Assembly (NCBI GenBank): GCA_012798865.1
Contig: JAAZMK010000130.1
Span: 1 to 13,420 of the forward strand
Direction: 5' to 3'
DNA length: 13,420 nucleotides
Source of the DNA: Clostridiaceae bacterium
GTDB lineage: Bacteria > Bacillota > Clostridia > Saccharofermentanales > DTU023
A program made the position numbers and the translations under genes. Below are positions 7,436 through 13,420 of the stretch, one piece after another. How positions within the stretch are numbered: the first letter of the stretch is position 1; each line of letters opens with the position of its first letter. The notes beneath the pieces were generated by a model, which was given only the letters and a program-made list of their open reading frames with translations, was not told the origin of the DNA and did not search any database.

Positions 7436-7545
7436 CATCATCGTAAGACAGAAACTAATCAGTGACAACTGTGGCAACGTGAAGAAGCTCGTAAAGAAGC
7501 TTGTCAAGGATACAAAGCCGCACGAATCACATCCATACGCTCGCA

Positions 7546-7554
7546 TGATAGAAT
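7546..7554 (+). promoter_or_regulatory. Extended -10 element for the divergent lipoprotein gene
   Basis: TGATAGAAT at 7546-7554 would start transcription near 7561, about 54 nt before the ATG at 7615. No good -35 is present. The 225-nt region between the two divergent genes (7390-7614) therefore holds back-to-back promoters about 110 bp apart. Confidence 0.45.
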
Positions 7555-7614
7555 ATAGCAGTAAAGAGTATTATGTGTGTAGACATTGAAGACTGACAAT
7601 ATCGGAGGGAATAT

Positions 7615-8358
7615 ATGAAAACGAGCATTTCTCGTCTCAAATCACAATCAGTCCGTCGGATTGTTTCTATCTTGATCGTAATATCTCTGCTATTGGCAGG
7701 CATTTTGGCTACGAGTTGCGAGACATCCAATCAATCGCATCCGTTTGACACATCGAATCCGACAAGCGACTTGACAACGTCGCCCATCCCACCCGACCCA
7801 TCTGACAGCGCGAATACCGAGCCGCAATCTACAACGACGACAACCACGGATATTCCATGGTCACAAATAATCCACGATTTCAAAACAAAGCTTATTATTC
7901 CTGATGTAGCAGGCAAAAGTATTCCGTTTACCGCGCGTATTCTTCGCACCCTTCCGACCGCGAGCACTTTCGGCATTTCAACTGATCCCGTTATTATTTC
8001 CAACGGTAAACAGTTGTCCGATTATCTGGATGAAGCTTGTTATGGCTGGCAGTTCCTCGATGACGATATGGATCAACTGCTCGAGGCGTACGATGATGAG
8101 TTCTTCATAAAGAAAGTCCTCATTGTCGGCGCCATCGGCCTAAGTTCCGGCTCCATCAAAGTCGGCATAGAAGATATTGTCCAAAGCGACAAACTACTGA
8201 CCGTGCTGTATCGCTTCCAATTCCCGGAAACCGGGACGTGCGACATGATGAGTTGGCATTATTTCGTCGAAATATCCGCGGACGACGCCTCGGGCAGAAC
8301 GGTCGCCAAATCCTATTTGCCGAATGTTGAATCGCCGTCGATCGTTCGTTCACCCTGA
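7615..8358 (+). CDS. Putative secreted lipoprotein of unknown function
   Basis: A 247-residue protein. It has a basic N-terminus, a hydrophobic stretch (about 16-32) and LATSC with Cys35, which looks like a lipobox, although Ala at -3 is less usual than Leu. A Ser/Thr/Pro/Asp-rich spacer with a run of threonines (about 37-80) would hold the folded domain (about 85-235) away from the membrane. That domain has FFIKKVLIVGAIGLSSGS and ends with a TCDMMSWHYFVEI-like strand. This layout recalls small uncharacterised clostridial lipoproteins, but I do not recognise a named family. GGAGGG lies 5 nt before the ATG. It is divergent from the cdaA-cdaR ORF and followed by a strong hairpin, so it is a single-gene unit. 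Export is likely; function is unknown. Confidence 0.75.
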   Translation: MKTSISRLKSQSVRRIVSILIVISLLLAGILATSCETSNQSHPFDTSNPTSDLTTSPIPPDPSDSANTEPQSTTTTTTDIPWSQIIHDFKTKLIIPDVAGKSIPFTARILRTLPTASTFGISTDPVIISNGKQLSDYLDEACYGWQFLDDDMDQLLEAYDDEFFIKKVLIVGAIGLSSGSIKVGIEDIVQSDKLLTVLYRFQFPETGTCDMMSWHYFVEISADDASGRTVAKSYLPNVESPSIVRSP

Positions 8359-8383
8359 CTGCCTCTTAATATCCAAACAGTAA

Positions 8384-8422
8384 AGAGCGAGGGGCGACTC
8401 GCCTCTCGCTCTAATCTTTCTT
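8384..8422 (+). terminator. Strong hairpin terminator after the lipoprotein gene
   Basis: AGAGCGAG (8384-8391) pairs with CTCGCTCT (8405-8412). A G-T pair and an inner GGCG/CGCC stem with an ACT loop complete a 13-bp hairpin. It is followed on the plus strand by AATCTTTCTT, a modest T-tract. The hairpin also covers the stop of the small ORF on the minus strand, so it may work in both directions. Confidence 0.75.
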
Positions 8423-8530
8423 AAAAGGAAAAACATACGTGTCCCACGAACTTTCATCCTTCACGTTGAAAAGTTTTTTTAGTTCCATGGCATATGCATC
8501 GTGATCATCGGCTTCAAAAAAACAGTTCAT
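8411..8530 (-). CDS. Small acidic protein of 39 residues, unknown function
   Basis: A 39-codon ORF, ATG at 8530 and TAG at 8411-8413. GAGGAG lies 4 nt before the start. It begins MNCFFEADDHDAYAMELKKL and ends in an aromatic, lysine-rich tail with FPFKKD. There is one cysteine and no membrane segment. Composition is protein-like: acidic at the start, amphipathic middle, alternating hydrophobic end. The stop falls inside the strong hairpin at 8384-8412. An upstream small ORF ends within its ribosome site, suggesting either coupled translation or one frameshifted gene. I do not recognise a family. Confidence 0.5.
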   Translation of the reverse strand: MNCFFEADDHDAYAMELKKLFNVKDESSWDTYVFPFKKD

Positions 8531-8538
8531 CTGTCTCC

Positions 8539-8646
8539 TCAAACATCCATCAAGCAGGTAGCAGTCTCTCTACTTTGCTTTATGCTTTCATTGTACAATG
8601 ACAGCTCCTTCATTTCCGCAAATAAATAAAACCCCTGCAATTCCAT
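8539..8646 (-). CDS. Possible 35-residue small ORF upstream of the 39-residue ORF
   Basis: ATG at 8646, TGA at 8539-8541. The product would have a hydrophobic start (GFYLF at about 5-9) and an amphipathic rest with ELSLYNESIKQSRET. A shorter version could start at the in-frame ATG at 8613 (24 residues). Neither start has a clear ribosome site. The TGA overlaps the GAGGAG of the next ORF, which lies in another frame. It may be a coupled leader peptide, the front part of one gene broken by a frameshift, or chance. Confidence 0.3.
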   Translation of the reverse strand: MELQGFYLFAEMKELSLYNESIKQSRETATCLMDV

Positions 8647-8659
8647 TTCGGTAGTCATC

Positions 8660-8668
8660 TGTTAAAAT
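8660..8668 (+). promoter_or_regulatory. Possible extended -10 facing the tRNA terminator
   Basis: TGTTAAAAT at 8660-8668 fits an extended -10 on the plus strand, with ATTCCA 17 bp upstream as a poor -35. A transcript would start near 8675 and stop at the hairpin with six T at 8690-8725, giving an RNA of only about 50 nt. The region is AT-rich, so chance is likely. Confidence 0.2.
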
Positions 8669-8689
8669 ATTGGAACCTTACAACAGAAC

Positions 8690-8725
8690 AAAAGCCCTGT
8701 AACCTCAAAATCACAGGGCTTTTTT
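8690..8725. terminator. Bidirectional terminator of tRNA-Gln
   Basis: GCCCTGT (8694-8700) and ACAGGGC (8713-8719) form a stem flanked by A and T runs: TTTTTT follows on the plus strand and TTTT on the minus strand. On the minus strand it begins right after the tRNA 3' end, so it ends the tRNA transcript. It also blocks plus-strand transcripts from running antisense into the tRNA. Confidence 0.85.
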
Positions 8726-8726
8726 A

Positions 8727-8800
8727 TGGCTGCCGATCCAGGATTTGAACCCGGACAAACTGAGTCAGAGTCAGGTGTGCTACCGTTACACTAATCGGCA
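8727..8800 (-). tRNA. tRNA-Gln, anticodon CUG
   Basis: A 74-nt cloverleaf with CCA encoded. The acceptor stem TGCCGAT/ATCGGCA pairs perfectly at all 7 positions, with discriminator G. The D arm is GTGT-AACGGTA-GCAC. The anticodon loop is CTCTGAC, reading CAG codons (Gln). The T arm is CCGGG-TTCAAAT-CCTGG with one G-T pair. The anticodon stem is CCTGA/TCAGT, leaving a C-T mismatch at its outer pair (27-43), which is unusual but usually tolerated. A promoter with a 17-bp spacer lies just upstream and a terminator directly follows. Confidence 0.93.
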
Positions 8801-8825
8801 ATGAATAAATTCGATAACGTACGCT

Positions 8826-8854
8826 ATGGTATCACAGAGCCTCATAATAAACAA
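8826..8854 (-). promoter_or_regulatory. tRNA-Gln promoter
   Basis: On the minus strand TTGTTT (8849-8854) is followed after exactly 17 bp by TACCAT (8826-8831), with TGA directly before the -10. Transcription would start about 20 nt before the mature tRNA 5' end. This is the best-spaced promoter in the window. Confidence 0.6.
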
Positions 8855-8936
8855 GCAGGGAAAATCGTCCATCGGTAAAGAAGTGAAGAGAGCTGAATGC
8901 CAAAGTAACTTGGACAGTAAGAAGCGTTGGTCGTCG

Positions 8937-10283
8937 TCATGTTAAGGACTCCTTGCAATCAGAATTGAAACGCAAGATAAACGCATCGCGCCAAGGAACT
9001 AGAACGGCAGGAAAAGGCAGTTCTGACAGTTCTTCGATGGTCACCCACTCCCCTGAAAGATCAATACTGATGTATGAAGACTCTTTAATGTCCGATAACA
9101 ATTCAACTTCCCAACACGATACTTCCCATATTCTGTGAGAATATACGGCCTTTTTGTCACCGATGAAACTGACTCTCATCTGCTCGGCAAGTTCACCTAT
9201 ATCTGATGGGTCTTCATCTTCCAACTCTAAAGTTTTTTTATCTCCATATTCACGCACATCTTCGCGGACTCGCCCATGCTCAAATGGACAGCTAGCATAC
9301 CGTGCAGTCTTCCAATCACCGGTGAGCGATGCGCGAAATGACATCTCCTCTTCCGATCCGAAAGGGTGAGGCAAGGAATAAAATTCGTACATCCCCTCGA
9401 GCAGTCCCTGCGCTCTACGTTTGACGTAGACGAAATTATCGCGATGAAGCAGCACATATGAAAACCGGTCAATCGGCTTTTCTTCAATGTTCTTTCGCAA
9501 CGGAAATATGTCGACCACATTAAGAGCATGGGCTTGACATTGACTATGCAAAGGGCAGATCGCACAGTCAGGAGACGACGGCGTGCATATCGTCGCGCCC
9601 AAATCCATGATCGCTTCGTTGAAGTCACCGGCACGATCTTCAGGCATCAATGCCCGCACTTGATGACGTACAGCGCGAAAGGCTTTTGCGTCACCTCGCA
9701 CATGGGGCTGAGCATCCAGTCTTGAGAAGACGCGAATGACATTTCCGTCAACGGCAGGTTCAGGCAAATCGTAGGCAAAGGAGAGAATCGCTCCGGCAGT
9801 ATACTGACCGATACCGGGGAGAGATAATAAAAGCCTTTTGTTCGGCGGGATGATACCGTCATAGTTTTCAACGACGCGCTTCGCAAGAGCGCTCAGGAAA
9901 CGGGCTCTTCGATAATAACCGAGTCCTTCCCACAGCTTGAGCACTTCCGTCTCATCGGCATCCGCTAGCTTCTCAACAGTCGGAAAGCGTTCCATGAATC
10001 GCTCGTAATAAGGGATGACTGCGCTCACTTGCGTCTGTTGCAACATCAATTCTGACACAATAACCGTGTACGGATCGCGTCTTAGCTTCAAGCGCTCAGC
10101 ATACGGCAGGCTGCCCACAAACGCACTCAATCGATCAGAATAAAACGAACGAAGAGTGGAAGAGACATCCTTTCTCCACGGAAGGTCGCGCGCATATACA
10201 TCAAACCACGAAAGCAGTAAATCGGCTATCGTCGTCTGATGACAGCTATCAATCGATCGATTTCGGATCACTTCATGGGACAC
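8937..10283 (-). CDS. mutY: A/G-specific adenine DNA glycosylase MutY
   Basis: Removes adenine mispaired with 8-oxoguanine in base-excision repair. The catalytic domain has SELMLQQTQV with Glu78, the helix-hairpin-helix LPGIGQYTAGA (155-165) and the catalytic Asp179 in AVDGNV. The iron-sulfur ligands are Cys233, Cys240, Cys243 and Cys249 in the expected 6-2-5 spacing. The C-terminal NUDIX-like domain (about 268-435) has YSH (381-383) at the place of the FSH loop that reads 8-oxoG. At 448 residues it is longer than most MutY (about 350). The extra length is about 30 residues after LPWRKD (about 39-68) plus an acidic stretch in the C-domain (about 335-370). The start is GTG at 10283, 4 nt after the upstream gene's TGA and without a clear ribosome site, so translation is probably coupled. 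No clear terminator follows before the tRNA. Confidence 0.95.
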   Translation of the reverse strand: MSHEVIRNRSIDSCHQTTIADLLLSWFDVYARDLPWRKDVSSTLRSFYSDRLSAFVGSLPYAERLKLRRDPYTVIVSELMLQQTQVSAVIPYYERFMERFPTVEKLADADETEVLKLWEGLGYYRRARFLSALAKRVVENYDGIIPPNKRLLLSLPGIGQYTAGAILSFAYDLPEPAVDGNVIRVFSRLDAQPHVRGDAKAFRAVRHQVRALMPEDRAGDFNEAIMDLGATICTPSSPDCAICPLHSQCQAHALNVVDIFPLRKNIEEKPIDRFSYVLLHRDNFVYVKRRAQGLLEGMYEFYSLPHPFGSEEEMSFRASLTGDWKTARYASCPFEHGRVREDVREYGDKKTLELEDEDPSDIGELAEQMRVSFIGDKKAVYSHRIWEVSCWEVELLSDIKESSYISIDLSGEWVTIEELSELPFPAVLVPWRDAFILRFNSDCKESLT

Positions 10284-10287
10284 GGAT

Positions 10288-11667
10288 TCAATCGTCCGCT
10301 AAATAGCAAGCGGCACTAATACCCGCTTGATATCCCGATGAAAACGCCCACAGAAGATTGTAGCCACCCGTATCCCCGTCAATATCAAGAATTTCGCCAC
10401 AGGCGAAAAGTCCCGGAACTTTCTCAGACATCAAGGTGCCCGCATTAAATTCAGCTGTCACGGCTCCGCCTGTTGAGATCTGAGCAAATTCAAATCCGCG
10501 TGTTCCCTCGACCGTGAGCTCAAACTTTTTCAATGCTTCGGCGATCCTTGCGAATCGTTTCGGTCCGTGCAAACGATCAAGCTTGTTCATGGCGATGATC
10601 GCGCGACCAAGTTTTTCCGGAACAACTCCGGCAAGCAATACATTCAAATTGACTGCGTCTTCTTTGTCGTCTGACGATGACGGTGATGTCTCCGTTCGAA
10701 GTCGTCTTGAGTCATGTCGGGCATGGTTTCTTGATCGGTTGACAGAAACGGCACACAGAGATGACGCGAGATGTGACTCCAATTCCTTCAAGCCAATCTC
10801 GGGAAGAAAATCGATGACGATTTTCCCGACACCCTCTCCCTGTTTGCCATGAACCGCGTGACCGCGCTCTTGCGCTTTCGAGACGTGGCGAGCAAGTTCC
10901 ATGGATGCGATACCGGACAAGCCGTAAGAGGTAACGAGAAATTCACCTTCCACGGTCGGCGACCTGCCGCCAATGCTAGATTCGAAGTAAGCGTTGCCAA
11001 GAAAGCGCACACCTTCAGCCCCTTTCAGAATATCGCTTTTCGTTAAGTTCAGGGGAACGAGTGCAGGTATGGGCTTGAGAATTGTATGACCGAGTGACTG
11101 CAAGATAGAGAGTCCGGAAGATGAGCCGCCCAATTGAGGAGAAGCAGGACTCCCCGCCGCCATAATAACAGCGCGCGCTTGTATAGACGTTCCGTCGGAT
11201 AGTGACACCAGAAAACAGTCATCAGCTTTTTCGATAGACAGTACTTCCGTTTCCGTTCGCACCGAGAGCCCATAGCGTGCAAGTGCTCGCAAGAGAATAA
11301 GCGAGACAGAACTGGATTGCATCGAACGCGGATAGACACGCTGAGCATGGTCAACACGCGTTTTCAGTCCCCATCTCCCGAGTAACTCGATAAGATCGGA
11401 TGCGGACAATCTTCGGAGTGCCCCTTTTACGAAAAGAGGATCCGTTCCGTGATAACGCCCTTCAAGCTCCGACATATTTGCCAGATTGCAGCGACCATTA
11501 CCGCTGGCAAGAACCTTGCGGAGAGGACGACTCTCTTTTTCAACGATTACGATGGAACCGGTGAAATTGCTTCCATACGCGGCGCCGAGCGCCGCAAGAA
11601 TTCCGGAAGCGCCGCCCCCGATGATAAGCATATCGATTTCTTGGACTGCATGAAGATTCTTGTTCAA
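10288..11667 (-). CDS. BaiN/HI0933 family FAD-dependent flavoprotein
   Basis: A 459-residue flavoprotein of the HI0933-like (YhiN/BaiN) family. It has an N-terminal FAD Rossmann motif GGGASG (17-22) with acidic Glu43 ending the second strand. The family signature SGNGRCNLAN (55-64) follows. C-terminal GFEFAQISTGG (391-401) and CGEILDIDGDTGGYNLLWAF (423-442) complete the FAD site. Members bind FAD and are presumed oxidoreductases; some reduce bile-acid intermediates, but most have no known substrate, so I give no symbol. The protein is longer than usual (about 400-410) because of a hydrophilic Arg/Ser/Asp-rich insert at about 307-338. The start is TTG at 11667, with AGAGG 8 nt upstream; an ATG at codon 13 would cut into the FAD fold. 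It lies between the DUF5711-like gene (30 nt) and mutY (4 nt) in one operon. Confidence 0.92.
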   Translation of the reverse strand: MNKNLHAVQEIDMLIIGGGASGILAALGAAYGSNFTGSIVIVEKESRPLRKVLASGNGRCNLANMSELEGRYHGTDPLFVKGALRRLSASDLIELLGRWGLKTRVDHAQRVYPRSMQSSSVSLILLRALARYGLSVRTETEVLSIEKADDCFLVSLSDGTSIQARAVIMAAGSPASPQLGGSSSGLSILQSLGHTILKPIPALVPLNLTKSDILKGAEGVRFLGNAYFESSIGGRSPTVEGEFLVTSYGLSGIASMELARHVSKAQERGHAVHGKQGEGVGKIVIDFLPEIGLKELESHLASSLCAVSVNRSRNHARHDSRRLRTETSPSSSDDKEDAVNLNVLLAGVVPEKLGRAIIAMNKLDRLHGPKRFARIAEALKKFELTVEGTRGFEFAQISTGGAVTAEFNAGTLMSEKVPGLFACGEILDIDGDTGGYNLLWAFSSGYQAGISAACYLADD

Positions 11668-11697
11668 CCGAAAAACCTCTAATTTTTTGCGCTACTC

Positions 11698-12879
11698 TTA
11701 TCGAATAGTGACAATGGCACCTTCTTCCTCAGTCAATACGAGAAAATAACGATTCGCAATCGCAAGGACTCTTACCATGCCGCTCAAGCCATCTCCTTCT
11801 GCAATGAGTTCACCCGTCGCCGTATTGAACAGCATCAGCTTGTCTGCTGTCACGCCCAGCGCATAAACACCATCGCTCGAAAGAGCAAAATCGATGACCT
11901 CTTCTGTACTCTTCGCTTTGACTAGCGCCTGATCGATCTGATCGGGCATTCCCTTGAGAAACCATATGGACATCCGTCCCTCGTCCATTGCACGTATACC
12001 CAAACATCCGGATCTCAAATCTATCTGTTCGATTCGATCGAACGAATGAGATAGTCGTAATTCACCTGTCTCAGGATTAACGGCGACTATTTCACACTCG
12101 CCGAAAAGAACCTGTTCTTCATCGTGAAGCTGAAGGATAGCAGGCAAAAAACCAAAATTGGGGTATCGCCGGTCTGCAATCAGCTCGCCTTGAAAATCAA
12201 AGCGTCGAACACGCGTCACAGGCGTACCATCTGAAAAATCAACGAGTAAAACGTCGAAAGATCTGCCACTCTTCGCAAAAGAGACGCGAATCGGTCTCCC
12301 GTGTTCAGTAATCGCCAGTGTCAAAAGAGGGCTTGCCTGTTTCAGCTTATGAAGTGACACTCTGCTTACATTGTTGGCAGCCTGCCCGAGCAATAGGACG
12401 TATCCGTCACGATAGTCTCCACCATGTATGATCGCCTCCACACTGATCTCATGCATCGTTAAATCAGGCAGTAAGACCGTAATCTCCGTCTCGTTTCTTG
12501 GAGCAATAATCAGCGCCTCCCCGGCATCGTAAAGGTTCGGATGGCGATAAGGGTACTGAATAAAAGACTGTTCACGTCCGACGGCATCGAGAACGGCGAG
12601 CCCGCTATCTTCGACTCTCAAAGGCACGTTCGAGTGAACACGTATGGTTGACGCGGGGACATGTTGCAATGAGAAAGTATCACCGAGATAAATGTTTCTA
12701 TCCATATCATCCGGTAAAACATCGGGGTCCTGCGACACTTGAGTAAGGACGATAATAAATATAATTAAGGCTGCCCACGCAACAACAACTGCCACAACGA
12801 CAGGACGCTGGAAGGTTCGTGTTCTGCCAGACGATTCAACAACGTCAATGTGCATATTTTCTCTGTTCAAAGTCGCCAT
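11698..12879 (-). CDS. DUF5711-like single-pass membrane protein
   Basis: A 393-residue protein: a short cytoplasmic start with basic residues, one membrane helix (about 27-47), and a long extracellular part made almost wholly of short beta strands. Repeated blocks such as YVLLLGQ, FDVLLVDF, EIVAVNPETGELRL and MLFNTATGELIAEG look like blades of a beta-propeller. The layout and the repeats resemble the DUF5711 family of Clostridia; I assign it from memory of that layout, not by alignment. Function is unknown. GAGGA sits 7 nt before the ATG. It is first in the operon with the BaiN-like flavoprotein and mutY, which share no evident pathway with it. Confidence 0.65.
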   Translation of the reverse strand: MATLNRENMHIDVVESSGRTRTFQRPVVVAVVVAWAALIIFIIVLTQVSQDPDVLPDDMDRNIYLGDTFSLQHVPASTIRVHSNVPLRVEDSGLAVLDAVGREQSFIQYPYRHPNLYDAGEALIIAPRNETEITVLLPDLTMHEISVEAIIHGGDYRDGYVLLLGQAANNVSRVSLHKLKQASPLLTLAITEHGRPIRVSFAKSGRSFDVLLVDFSDGTPVTRVRRFDFQGELIADRRYPNFGFLPAILQLHDEEQVLFGECEIVAVNPETGELRLSHSFDRIEQIDLRSGCLGIRAMDEGRMSIWFLKGMPDQIDQALVKAKSTEEVIDFALSSDGVYALGVTADKLMLFNTATGELIAEGDGLSGMVRVLAIANRYFLVLTEEEGAIVTIR

Positions 12880-12903
12880 TTCCGGATCCTCGATACACAG
12901 AAC

Positions 12904-12932
12904 ACTATAACACGCCGACAGTTTCGCTTCGA
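12904..12932 (-). promoter_or_regulatory. Candidate promoter of the DUF5711-BaiN-mutY operon
   Basis: On the minus strand TGTTATAGT (12904-12912) is an extended -10, with TCGAAG (12927-12932) at 17 bp as a partial -35. Transcription would start near 12897, about 18 nt before the ATG. A second TATAAT lies at 12939-12944 without a good -35. Apart from these and the terminator at 13048-13087, I see nothing coding in 12880-13161. Confidence 0.45.
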
Positions 12933-13047
12933 TTATTTATTATAAAAACATCAAGCGAACATAATTCCTGATCCGATACTTACCTGTAAGGTCACTCTCG
13001 TAATACCACAGACTTCCGGCGTTCCTAACAGATAACAACGTCTAAAG

Positions 13048-13087
13048 AAAGAGCTCTCACAAACCGCTACGTTTGAGAGAGCTCTTT
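13048..13087. terminator. Long hairpin terminator after groEL
   Basis: AAAGAGCTCTC (13048-13058) pairs with GAGAGCTCTTT (13077-13087). After one A-A mismatch the stem continues with CAAAC/GTTTG around a 6-nt loop. It lies 74 nt past the groEL stop. The better T-tract (GATTTTTTG) is on the plus-strand side; on the minus strand only TTTCTTT follows. It probably ends the groEL transcript and may act in both directions. Confidence 0.8.
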
Positions 13088-13161
13088 GATTTTTTGAACC
13101 TAACCTAGATCTGCAACGCTTATTAATAGCGTCTGCATATCAAACGGCTTGTTTAGTCGGC

Positions 13162-13420
13162 TTAATACATGCCGCCCTGCGGGGGCATCATCGGCTCAGG
13201 CTCGGGGATGTTCGCCACGACAGCCTCAGTCGTCAAAAGAATCGAGGCGATGGAGGCGGCATTCTGAAGCGCCGATCTTGTCACTTTGGCAGGATCCACG
13301 ATACCCGCGGAAACCATGTCGACATACTCACCCGTCAAAACATTGAAACCGATGCCTTTTTTACCGGACTTCACTTTTTCGCAGACGACGCTGCCGTCGA
13401 ATCCGCCGTTTATGGCAATC
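13162..13420 (-). CDS. groL: Chaperonin GroEL, C-terminal part (5' end outside the window)
   Basis: The last 85 codons of the 60-kDa chaperonin that folds proteins in an ATP-driven double ring. The segment GSVVCEKVKSG, then GFNVLTGEYVDM, GIVDPAKVTRSALQNAASIA and LTTEAVVANIPEPE, is an unmistakable GroEL C-terminus. The tail is short: it ends MMPPQGGMY with a single GGM instead of the usual run of GGM repeats, and a final tyrosine. A large hairpin follows. groES would be expected upstream, beyond the right edge. The identification is very secure; completeness cannot be judged here. Confidence 0.97.
   Translation of the reverse strand, partial: IAINGGFDGSVVCEKVKSGKKGIGFNVLTGEYVDMVSAGIVDPAKVTRSALQNAASIASILLTTEAVVANIPEPEPMMPPQGGMY

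Noticed and set aside
9227..9634. A 135-codon minus-strand frame inside mutY
   Set aside because: It overlaps the conserved FeS and NUDIX-like regions of MutY in another frame and has no domain of its own.
1..13420. CRISPR arrays, phage genes, transposases, toxin-antitoxin pairs
   Set aside because: No repeat-spacer pattern and no related protein motifs were found; the content is mostly core cell-wall, repair and chaperone genes.

Overview
The window most likely comes from a low-to-mid-GC member of the Bacillota, probably Clostridia. The evidence is a CdaA/CdaR/GlmM cell-wall locus, strong GGAGG-type ribosome sites with several TTG and GTG starts, a BaiN/HI0933-type flavoprotein, a DUF5711-like membrane protein, and extended -10 (TGnTAnAAT) promoters. 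Genus cannot be read from sequence alone.

Layout, left to right. (1) 1-178, minus: the C-terminal part of an ABC-transporter ATPase. Its frame is cut by a stop and a hairpin before the Walker and signature motifs, so it is a remnant. (2) 335-3118, plus: a two-gene unit encoding a duplicated DUF1538 membrane protein and a soluble protein that reads as three PII-like domains in tandem. (3) 7389-3138, minus: a cell-wall/c-di-AMP cluster. It holds one ORF that joins a CdaA diadenylate cyclase to a membrane-anchored single-YbbR CdaR part, then glmM, then an Amidase_3-fold protein that has lost its zinc histidines and catalytic glutamate. (4) 7615-8358, plus: a divergent secreted protein, probably a lipoprotein, of unknown function, with a strong terminator. 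(5) 8411-8646, minus: two very small ORFs. (6) 8727-8800, minus: tRNA-Gln(CUG) with its own promoter and terminator. (7) 12879-8937, minus: an operon of a DUF5711-like protein, a BaiN/HI0933-family flavoprotein and MutY. (8) 13162-13420, minus: the 3' end of groEL, followed by a large hairpin.

How the parts may work together. In Bacillus and Listeria, CdaA, CdaR and GlmM are separate proteins that form a membrane complex, in which GlmM restrains c-di-AMP synthesis and links it to peptidoglycan precursor supply. Here cyclase and regulator are one polypeptide, and a probable pseudo-amidase follows glmM. The convergent neighbour pairs a putative ion transporter with a PII-like sensor. In Firmicutes c-di-AMP controls K+ and osmolyte transport and binds a PII-like protein (DarA/PstA), so a functional link across this locus is plausible. 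It remains an inference from gene order.

The most unusual observations are the CdaA-CdaR fusion, the active-site-less amidase beside it, and the triple-PII/DUF1538 pair.
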